A stretch of DNA of 64,000 bases from positions 178,501 through 242,500 of the forward strand of contig JAIQDT010001095.1 of assembly GCA_021521415.1 (NCBI GenBank), given 5' to 3'. This DNA is from Bidens hawaiensis. Lineage: Eukaryota; Streptophyta; Magnoliopsida; Asterales; Asteraceae. The position numbers and the translations under genes are program-made. Under the pieces are notes generated by a model. That model searched no databases. It saw only the letters and a program-made list of their open reading frames with translations, and was not told where the DNA came from. The stretch's first letter is position 1. Each line of letters begins with the position of its first letter. Positions 55,375 through 64,000 of the stretch are shown here, piece by piece.

Positions 55375-56519
55375 TGGTGGCCGACAGTGACTGTTGACCG
55401 TTGTTGAGTTCCCTTTTGGAAACTCTAGGTGACAATCTGGTGAGCGCTAACCACATGCGTTGAATAGAATGCTTAACTTGATGATCTATTAGTCTGAGCC
55501 ACTATGAATGATCTATTAGTTGCAGCCTCTAATATTAATATATCATTAGAGGATTCATACCCTTGCAATAAAGCTCGATTTTGTTGCCAGAACGTTGACT
55601 TATCAGATACTATGATCCATTTAGTAGTGTCCCTTGGCTTTAAATGTCAAATTTTTGTATCTATTTTATTTTTTTTACGTTAATTATTAACACAGATTCT
55701 TTTGTAACTAGTTTGTTTGACATTCTTATTGTGATCGGATTTTTTTCTTGAAATAACCGTATTTAGTTTAGTTAGCTCGTTGCATCATTTCAAACTAAAT
55801 TGTTAAGTGCACCTAGTGTTTGGATGAGGTCACTAACAAGACTGTCCTTCAAAGTTTTGATTATGTTGCAATCTGTAGTTGCAAGAAGTTTTGTGCCTTA
55901 ATGTGCAAAAGATGATGTGCGTTTATGTACAAAGTACTAACTTTTATCTACTGTTAATGATGGGGTATTGTAGATGTGTTAACTTCGACTTGATGATTAA
56001 TTGATTGATTAGGGCTGCGTTTTATAGTCAATGCGGTCGAATAACACATCATAATTAGAAAGAAACATGTCAAAACATTAATTGGTTGATTAGGGTTACG
56101 TTTTTTAGTCAAGGCGGTCGAATAACGCATCATAATCAGAAACAAACATGTCAAAACATGTTGAAATGCGCCCAAAGTCGATTTTTAAAGCATACAATAT
56201 CTAAAATTAATTTGTTTGAATATTCTATTTTTATAGCATACACTATCTAAAACCAGTTTGTTTGAATATTCATATGGTTATTGTTTACAAACATAATTAA
56301 CACTATAATCATTTATAAAGAGTAGACATAAAAAGTGTTTTGTGTCATCCGGTTAATAGCATATGATTAAAAGAGATGGGGAAGAGGAGCAAAGAAAAGA
56401 GATGCCGAAGAAATGGGAGATGCAATGAAAATCATTGGAGAACTGAACATTTGATTAAAAGAGGATATCATTTCTAATTAGGCACTATGATAGGCAACGA
56501 AAACAACATTCTATTTAGG
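55375..56519. other. Unclassified sequence with a 78-bp tandem duplication
   Basis: At 56001-56157 a block of about 78 bp is duplicated (TTGATTAGGGYTRCGTTTT, GGCGGTCGAATAACRCATCA, AAACATGTCAAAACAT). The rest is AT-rich without a recognisable gene. Confidence 0.6.
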
Positions 56520-56905
56520 GGGTGTTTGGCCTAGCTTTTTTTATTTTTATTTTTATAAAATAAGTTTAATTTGGTGTTTGGTTTAGCTTTTTTAGCTTAG
56601 GCTTATAAGCTTATATAAGCTAATTTGAAGAAGCTTATTTGAATATGGCTTTTTAGCTTATTTGTTTAAGGGGGTAAATTACCCATTTGCCTTCGAATGG
56701 TGATGAATTAATAATATGGAAGCAACTTATTACTATAACAAATTAAAAATGATGGATTTAACAACTTATTAAGATACATAATCAACTTGTAGATTATAAA
56801 CTAATCCAAACATTTAAGACGAGCTTATCAAATAATAGAAAATAAGTTATAAGCTACTTTAAAATATAAACATAAGCTATAAAATAAAAGCTAGGCCAAA
56901 CACCC
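56520..56905. mobile_element. MITE with 20-bp perfect TIRs (GGGTGTTTGGC type)
   Basis: The left end GGGTGTTTGGCCTAGCTTTT equals the reverse complement of the right end. It is about 386 bp, AT-rich, with AGCTTATAAGCTTA words inside. Such ends are common in plant hAT-like MITEs. The flanks show no clear duplication. Confidence 0.85.
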
Positions 56906-57011
56906 GCATAATTCATGTAAAAGAAACTTAAGTATATACATATACATTAGTACATTAATAATGTTATGTCTTCCATTAACATATGGCTACACAATACCCT
57001 CGTCAAGACCC

Positions 57012-57039
57012 AACGCAACGCGTGTGTCTAAAAACTAGT
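57012..57039 (+). other. Possible Helitron 3' end
   Basis: CAACGCAACGCGTGTG followed by CTAG/T (57035-57039). The hairpin is weak and no 5' end was found. Confidence 0.3.
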
Positions 57040-57768
57040 TAGCTTTAAAGAGAACACGATCATTAAGATATTATGATTAATAAGTGGGTACTTTGGTTTC
57101 AAACTTAAACATTCTTTGTGTAAGATACTTAAGCAACAAAATTTATATCAGTTCTCAAAAGTGTGTCATGTATAGTTATCGATCAACTTTTTACCACCAT
57201 GCTCTCTATTTCTTTTCCTTAACTTCCCCAACCGCTTTTGTTAATATATTTCATTTTAAGCATGGTAGATTTTCTATAACTATACAATGCATGCTATATA
57301 GCGTATTTCTTAGTTATTCTTTAAGAAAAACACTAGAACTGCTTGAACGAATTTACAAGCAACTCGGATATAAGCCTCCACAAAACTCAATTAAGCATAA
57401 GATAAGATACAATCTAATCACGCATCTCTATACAAAATAACACATTTAAGTAAATTAATTCAACACTTGATTTTGTCAAGACTATTATAATACCAATTAA
57501 TATCACACCCTTCTCAAATTAGTATTTCATCAATTATCTTTACAATCTTTAGCATTAAATAGTGTAAAATCATTCAAATTGTTGTTTTCACATTCAATAG
57601 TCAAAAGTTTTAAATACATTCTCAGTGTCTACCCAACAAAAAATCTTTACAAATCTCTATTTTCAGACCAAAACTTAATACAATTAATTAATACAAGTAA
57701 TCATAAGTTGTGGTTTGTCACACATTTAAGTCACACATTTAATTGTAAGTAAATATATATTCAAATTG

Positions 57769-57815
<47 letters not shown>

Positions 57816-57829
57816 TATGCCGTACAAAG
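57040..57829 (+). promoter_or_regulatory. Upstream region of the HAC gene with an (AT)n tract
   Basis: AT-rich, with a run of about 22 AT dinucleotides at 57769-57813, some 20-90 bp before the presumed first exon. The 118-codon frame at 57084-57440 looks like chance in AT-rich DNA. No specific element is claimed. Confidence 0.4.
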
Positions 57830-57907
57830 TTTCAACCCCTTTTCTCCCTCACTTCATAAGTCCGCGTTGGGGTTGAACGTCCGTCGTGATTGAATCAATC
57901 AATAAAG
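57830..57907 (+). other. HAC1: Presumed 5' UTR exon 1 of the HAC gene
   Basis: A GC-richer leader (CCCTTTTCTCCCTCACTTC ... GGGGTTGAACGTCCG) with no ATG, ending AATAAAG/GTATAT at 57907/57908, a plausible splice donor. The transcription start is not determined. Confidence 0.5.
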
Positions 57908-59769
57908 GTATATATACATATATACATATATATCTGTCGTTATGTTTCGGTTAATTGTTGCTTCATTTCAATCAATTTTGGTTTCTAATTGTTTAATTGC
58001 GGTCTCGTGAATCGGAATTGGTTGTTTTAATGAACGATTAATTGCAGCTTCCAAATTGTTTATAATGTGTTTGATTTTGACGTTTAATCGGCAATTGGAT
58101 TGCGAATTGTACTTTTAGTTGTGTAATTGAATGTGAATTCAACATGTTGACTGATCACAGGTTTATCATTGATTGTTGCAATGCTGATTGAGCTGTTGTT
58201 ATACATTTATGATGTTTGCTTTCTTCTGCTTGTAGCATTTGCCCTACAAATGTGTCTGCTTTAGTTTAAAATCGTGTAATCTGAGACGTGCATGCGCGCG
58301 CGCTCACGCCTTTATTTAGGAATAATTTTGGAGAATATTTGAAAAAGTGATAACTTTTGGAAATCTAGGTTATTGTGATTTTACTTTAGTTGCGCAGAAA
58401 TAGGGTATGAATTTTGATGTTTGGTGTAGTCAAATGTGAAATTAAAATGTTGACTTATCACAGCTTCGTTGATGTTAGGTTGATTTTTGCAATACTGATT
58501 CAGTTGCTGTTATAAATTTCTGATGTTAAGCAACTAGCTTTCTTTTATCTGTAGCATTTGCTCTACAAATGTATCTCGTTTAGGTTAAAATGTGTAACCT
58601 GAGACATGCACGCGAGAACACATACGCATTTATTCACAAATAACCTTGGAGAATATTCGAACGAGTTAAAAGTTTAGTGATAAATCTTTTGGAAATCTAG
58701 GTTATTGTGATTTAACTCGAGTTGAACGAAGATAGGATTTGATGTTTGGTATAGTCAAATGTGAGTTTAAAATGTCTACTTATCACAGCTTCATCGTTGA
58801 TGTTAGATTGATTATTGCAGTGCTGATTGAGTTGTTACGCATTTCTGATATTAAGCAATTAGCTAGCTTTTATTTGTAGCCTTTGCTCTAGAAATGTATC
58901 TGTTTCAGGTTAAAATGTGTAATCTGAGACATGCATGTGCGCACGGACACACACATTTATTCACATGTAACCTTTGAGAATATTCGAACAAGCGATAAAT
59001 GTTAGTGATAAATATTTTGGAAATCTAGGTTTTTGTGATTTTACTCAAGTTTTTATGCAAGCTAGGCGCGAAGATAGGGTTTGATGTTTAGTATAATCTA
59101 ATGTGAATTCAAAATGTTGACTGATCACAGCGTTGTCGTTGATGTTAGATTGATTATTGGATTACTGTGTGAGTTGTTGTTACACATCTTTTATATTAAG
59201 GGGTTATCATTCTTTTGTTTGTAGCATTTGCCCTAGAAATGTGTCTGGTTTAGGTTAAATGTGTAATCTGAGACATGCACAGACGCGCACACACGAATTT
59301 ATTCACAAATAACCTTGGAGAATATTCGAACAAGTCATACATTTTAGTGATAAATAATTTGGAGATCTAGGTTATTGTGATTTTACTCAAGTTCTTTTGT
59401 AAGCAAGGGGCAAAGATAGGGTTGATGCTTGGTATAATTAAATGTGAATTCAAAATGTTGCTGATCATAGCTTTATCTTTGATGTTAGATTGATTATTGC
59501 ATTACTGATTGAGTTGTTGTTACACATTTCTGATATTAAGCAATTAGCATTCTTCTATTTGTAGCATTTGCCATAGAAATGTATCTGGTTTAGGTTAAAG
59601 CGTGTGATCTGAGACGTGCATGCATGCGAGCACACATATTTATTCACAAGTAACCTTGGAGAATATTCACACAAGCGATAAATTTTAGTTATAAATAATT
59701 TGAAAATCTAGGTTATTGTGATTTTACTCGAGTTCTTATTTTGCTATTGTTCTGTTTGTTATTATCAGG
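57908..59769 (+). other. HAC1: 5' UTR intron with about five degenerate tandem copies of 300-345 bp
   Basis: GT at 57908, AG at 59768-59769 (TATTATCAG/GGAAAGC). Most of the intron is a tandem array. Each unit has, in order, GTTGACTKATCACAG, GATGTTAGATTGATTATTGC, GTAGCATTTGCYCTAGAAAT, CTGAGACATGCATG with a GCGCACACAC run, ATTTATTCACAAATAACCTT, and GGAAATCTAGGTTATTGTG. Start words are at about 58146, 58449, 58771, 59115 and 59457. Confidence 0.8.
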
Positions 59770-59886
59770 GAAAGCGGAAGCTGAATCTTCAATTGTTCAT
59801 ACATTTGGAGTATATGATTAGGCATTATTAATTGGAAGTCTGGAATTGTCACATTTTGTTATGAAATATTTTTGCTAGGGATAAAA
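59770..59886 (+). promoter_or_regulatory. HAC1: 5' UTR of the HAC gene with two 5-codon uORFs
   Basis: uORF1 59814-59831 (ATG ATT AGG CAT TAT TAA) and uORF2 59861-59878 (ATG AAA TAT TTT TGC TAG). The second stops 8 nt before the main ATG (59887). If an alternative 3' splice site at TTTGCTAG (59878) is used instead, both uORFs would be removed. Confidence 0.65.
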
Positions 59887-62800
59887 ATGAATTTACAGGC
59901 TCAAATGGCAGGACAGTACCCGAGGCAGGTTACCAATCAAGCGGGGACTTCATTGTCTTCCATACCACAACATAATATTATGCAGAATTCTGAAGGTCCC
60001 CATGCTCTGCTTAATATGGAACCTGAACGACAGTTTATACAAGATAGGATGTAAGTTCTTTTTCGCATGTGTTTCCATATGAGGAAGATGCTTTGTGTAT
60101 GTGTGTAGTTGTGTGTTACAAACATGTATACTATCTTACCATCTTAATGGAGGGGGGGGGGTTGGAATTTTGTTTGGGGGCTGACTATTTAGTGATCACA
60201 TCGTGGCGTTGAATGTAGGCAAACTGGCTACCTAAAATGTTATCATTCACTGGGGTTTATGTTTCCTTATTGTTGAACCTTATTTGTGGTTTGTTAGCCA
60301 ACTTTCTATTAACCCTAAAAACTTTCATGATGTGAGTGATTGTCGCATAACGTTATGAAATGCTTCTACAATTAATTTTCTTTTTGTGTCTTTATTTGTA
60401 CTATTTTCGTATCTAATATTAATTAAGTCACCTTTCCTTTAAGAACCCAAGACACCTTTGATCCTTTTTAATATCACTTCTCATATATAAGCATTTTGCT
60501 GATTTTGGTATCTATCATGCGTCTACATGATAATGGCCTTTGGATACTGTCTGTTTCATGTTTATCTTCTTGTTAATTATAGTTAATATTTATAATATTA
60601 GGGTGTGTTTGTAATTAGCTCAATGGCGCCCTGATAGGTTTGCCATAAACTTATATTTCATTTTTTTTCAACAATGTGGTTCATGGATTAGTGCTAAAAT
60701 ATGACTGATACACCATATATGTTAAATCTTAATATATCGTAATATATGTTTCTTAGATACAAGTTCCTCATGCAAAGACGAAAGCGAGAGGCACCCCCGA
60801 ATAACATCATGGATATTGTCAGACGCTTGGAGGAAGGCTTATTTAAATCCGCTTCAACAAAGGTTCTTTTATATGAAATGTTCTCACATGCTGCATTAAT
60901 GTTCTTTCATTAACAATTTATAGAAATTTACATCTGCAATATGACAGGATCATTAACACCCACTTCTTTTTTCTTATTTAGGAGGAGTATTTAAATGTAG
61001 ACACGTTGGAAAGTCGTATACATGCTTTTATCAAGGCCAGTCAAAATCAACAATACCAGCAACGAAGTACTGCTAATGTTGCAATGGGACAAATGATTCC
61101 AACTCCTGGTGTGCCTCAAAGTGGAAACTCTAGTTTAATGGCTCAATCATCTGCTAATCACGGTAATAATATGATGATGTCATCAGGTGTCAATCAAGGA
61201 AGCTTTTCCATTAATACCCTTGGGTCTTCTAGAAGCACACACCATGATGGTGTTTCATCAACGGGTGGACAAAGAATGTTGCCTACCCCGGGATTTAATA
61301 ACAACACAAGTAACCAATCGTATGTGAACTCGAGTTTTGACTCAACTATGGTGACTCAGCCATTGCAAATGAAGCAACAAGTTGGTGGTCAAAACAGCCA
61401 GATCTTGCATACGAGTGGGGGGATCAGCTCAACTTTGGCTCAAAAGTCTTTTGGGTTTCCGAACGAGTCATTAAATGGGAATTTAACGATGATGGGTAAA
61501 AGCTCACAAACGGTTAATAGTTTGGGTAATGCTGACGGATTAATGACAGATTCGCATGATGGAATCTCTCATTATCAACATCAAGGACAGATCACTCATG
61601 GTACGGTTACAAATACCTTTTATGCTAAATATGATTACAAAGATTATATAATAAGAGTTATAATCTAGTTATGTGAATAACGTGATTTAGGAGGTTTACG
61701 CGTTAACAATACAGTTTGAGTAACTTTTGGTCTGTTTGATGAATTTCCTTTTCAATTAAATGTTTTGATTTTTCTCATTTGACCTGTTAAAGATATAAAC
61801 AGAACCTGAATCAAAACAGTCGTTAATAAATTATAAATGGATTGAAATGGCCATGTCTATTTATTACTAGTCTAGTTACAGGGGGTGTAAGCGAGCCGAG
61901 TCGACCCGAGCGCTTGTTTAACTTACTAGAGCTCAACCGTCAGCTTGGCTTGTTTCGAGTTCTATTTCTGAAGCTTGAGCTTGGTTCGTAAGTAGTTTTT
62001 CAAGCTCAAGCTCGGCTTGGGCTCAACTCGTTTATTAATTATTAATAATTAACATGTGTGTGTGTGTATATATATATATAATATGTTAAATATAATTATG
62101 TAAATAATAGGTTGCTCTAGGCTCACGAGCGGCTCGAGCTCGATAAGTGAAGCTTGGACTCATTTTATTAAACAAGCTTATTTTTAGGCTCGAGTTCAGG
62201 CTTGAGCTCGTTTATGATCAGCTTGATTCGAGCTTTTAGCGAGCCGACTTGAGGTCATACTCCAGCTCGTTTAGTACACAAGCTTATATGTTATGCTCAT
62301 ATGGCTAATTTTACAGGTGATGGATCAGGAAATTACTTTGTTCCCACAAACTCAGGTACATCACAGATGAACATGAACTCGGTAAAATTATCAGCATTAC
62401 AAAGAACAAGCTCTCCCATGATGGTCAAGCAGTCAAACTTGCACAATTCCGGTCAAGCCGCTAACATTCAACCTTCTTTGAATCAATCAGAGACGCGGTT
62501 GCGGTCTCAGCAGCCTCTTCAACTTCAGAAACATCAAATTCAGCCTCCAAGACAACGGAATCAACAATTTCGGTACGGGCGGTCCCCACTGGTATCCAAT
62601 GTTGACAGTCAAATAAAACCTGAGCCACAAGTTTGTGAACAATTCCTGTCATCCAGAGGTAGTCAATTGCATGGTGTTGACACTCAAAATAATGTTATGG
62701 GTCAACCAGCATCAACACCTCTAGGTCAATGGCAGTCAAGGTTGCAACAACCGTCACTTGAATTAGGTAACTCATCAAATAAGACGACAAAACAAATTCA

Positions 62801-63893
62801 GAATAATAATAATAACGATAATAGCATTCATACTATTCAATCTTTAGAAGCATCAATACCTGCCGAAAGGCCAGTTGACCCGTCACCTGACAGTTTCAGG
62901 AATCAACAAAGATGGATTTTGTTCTTACGACATGCTCGTAGATGTATTTATCTACCTGGAAAATGCCCCGAACAACATTGTATCATTGTTCAAAAATTGT
63001 GGAAACATATGAGATCATGTTGTGATGGCACTGAATGTCAATTTCCTCACTGTCATAGGTCAAAGAAATTACTTAACCATCACAAGTACTGCAAGGACCA
63101 AAGTTGTCCTGTGTGTGTTCCTGTAAATGATTTCGTTCGAAGACCCGGGGTCCTCGTTAAGGATCTCCCGCAGTTGGGTAACAGATCCCGTGATCATACT
63201 TCAGAAGATTCCCACCGCCCCATTAAACGGACCAAGATCGAGCAGCCGCCTGCTGCTCAAAATGAAATCGAAATTGAAAAAGAAAACGAAAACCCGATCA
63301 TACCAGTTTCCATTACATCTGAGGATCTTCAGGATCATGACACCTATCAACCGCTCAAATATGAGGCAACTCTGGATCTTCAGGATCAAGACACCTGTCA
63401 ACCGCTCAAATACAAGGCCACTTTGGATCTTCAGGATCATGAAACCTGTCAACCGCTCAAATACGAGGCCACTTTGGATCTTCAGGATCAGGACATCTGT
63501 CAACCGCTCAAATACAAGGCCACTTTGGATCTTCAGGATCATGACACCTGTCAACCTCTCAAATACAAGGCCACTTTGGATCTTCAGGATCATGACACCT
63601 GCCAACCGCTCAAATATGAGGCAGCTGAAGTGAAGATAGAAGTTTCTTCAAGTTCCATGAATACTGGTGAGGCGAATAATGATGGTGGGTCAAATGAAGA
63701 CATAGGTTACCCTAAGCAGACATTTTCTAACACAGAGAAAGAGGTAGGCCCGGCTAAACAGGATGATGTGGTACTTGTTGCCGAGACCTCCAAAACTGGG
63801 AAGCCAAAAATAAAGGGAGTATCAATGATTGAATTGTTCACACCGGAGCAGGTTCGAGAACATATAACGGGTCTCCGACGGTGGGTCGGCCAG
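59887..63893 (+). CDS. HAC1: Histone acetyltransferase of the HAC (p300/CBP) family, N-terminal exons, gene continues past the window
   Basis: Plant HAC proteins are nuclear acetyltransferase co-activators. Exons: 59887-60050, 60757-60862, 60982-61600, 62317-63893; phases agree across all three introns, and GT/AG is present at each (donors GTAAGT, GTTCTT, GTACGG). The visible 822 codons begin MNLQAQMAGQ, the HAC N-terminal motif. A KIX-like helical part follows (IYKFLMQRRKRE, DIVRRLEEGLFKSAS, EEYLNVDTLESRIHAFIKAS), then a Gln/Ser/Asn-rich region. A TAZ zinc finger (about residues 493-563) carries the Cys/His ligands in FLRHARRC, LWKHMRSC, CHRSKKLLNHHKYC and CPVC. A basic KRTKIEQP motif comes next, then six copies of a 17-residue repeat (about 633-734). 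The segment FTPEQVREHITGLRRWVGQ leads into the PHD and acetyltransferase core, which lies beyond the window. It could be HAC1 or a close paralogue. Confidence 0.92.
61601..62316 (+). other. HAC1: HAC intron 3 with an AGCTCGAGC-rich repeat
   Basis: At 61870-62290 the intron holds repeated GCTCGAGCTCG/AAGCTCAAGCTCGG words on both sides of a (TA)n/(TG)n tract (62050-62085), with partial inverted symmetry, like a MITE. The flanking intron sequence is ordinary AT-rich. Confidence 0.6.
63324..63629 (+). repeat. 51-bp coding minisatellite in HAC, 6 copies
   Basis: Six in-frame copies of a 17-residue unit DLQDHDTCQPLKYKATL, with variation at D/E, H/Q, T/I, C/Y and K/E. The last copy grades into AAEVKIEV, the conserved segment that in other plant HACs follows a single PIKSE-like motif. 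DNA copies are nearly identical (ACTTTGGATCTTCAGGATCA), so the expansion is recent. Confidence 0.95.
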
Positions 63894-64000
63894 GTTAGCA
63901 TCTATAATATATGTATATATATATGCATATATATATATATATATTTGTTTGTTTGTTTTGTGTAAAATGCTATAATCTCTTGTATGAATTCTTGTGCCAA

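Noticed and set aside
57084..57440. 118-codon ORF upstream of HAC
   Set aside because: AT-rich, no recognised motif, and not needed by any gene model.
63201..63605. 134-codon minus-strand ORF opposite the HAC repeat, and a 168-codon plus-strand ORF in another frame
   Set aside because: Shadows of the 51-bp coding repeat. The HAC frame has consistent exon phases and a TAZ finger.

Overview
The window looks like nuclear DNA of a flowering plant, probably a eudicot and plausibly a member of the Asteraceae. The evidence is spliced genes with GT-AG introns, Ty3/gypsy elements with a tRNA-iMet-type primer site, abundant solo LTRs, hAT elements and MITEs, and one host gene of the plant p300/CBP-type histone acetyltransferase (HAC) family. 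The family assignment rests on the general style of the LTRs and is inference. No bacterial, CRISPR, rRNA or intact tRNA feature was found.

Layout. 1-9427 is the 3' part of an old Ty3/gypsy element: broken gag-pol, polypurine tract and 3' LTR, with a reversed solo LTR (3525-5903, target duplication CGAAT) inside its integrase. 9428-21735 is an accretion of Helitron-like repeats, a minus-strand gypsy remnant (gag, leader, primer site, LTR, 11294-15332) and an LTR-like remnant near 18300-19130. 22562-31250 is a complete, young gypsy chromovirus-like element: LTRs differing by about 1 percent by eye, target duplication GTTAA, and one uninterrupted 1530-residue gag-pol. It sits inside an older LTR whose halves are 21736-22561 and 31251 to about 32540. 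33798-35877 is a solo LTR (TTCGG). 36785-37256 is a Mutator-like transposase fragment. 41260-45829 is a solo LTR (CAAGA) carrying another solo LTR (41696-44128, GTTAA). 47332-48404 is a hAT element (GGAAAACC). 48651-52055 is a non-coding LTR element whose interior is mostly three tandem arrays. 52285-53180 is a small LTR element (GTTAT). 53800-55366 is a hAT element (GTGTATCG) with a relative nested inside it (53935-54794, GTCGTAAC).

The host gene begins near 57830 and runs off the right edge. It has a 5' UTR intron of about 1.9 kb built from degenerate tandem repeats, two 5-codon uORFs just before the start codon, a KIX-like segment, a TAZ zinc finger and an unusual six-fold 17-residue repeat.

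The observations most worth a second look are four. (1) The tandem-repeat-bearing LTR element has a higher-order satellite organisation and a sense-oriented 16-residue-repeat ORF. (2) All three visible gag start codons lie 1-6 nt after a pyrimidine-rich YAG, and the LTRs contain GTGAGT donor-like sites, suggesting a spliced leader. (3) The young element has a degraded extra ORF between primer site and gag. (4) The HAC gene has a coding minisatellite.
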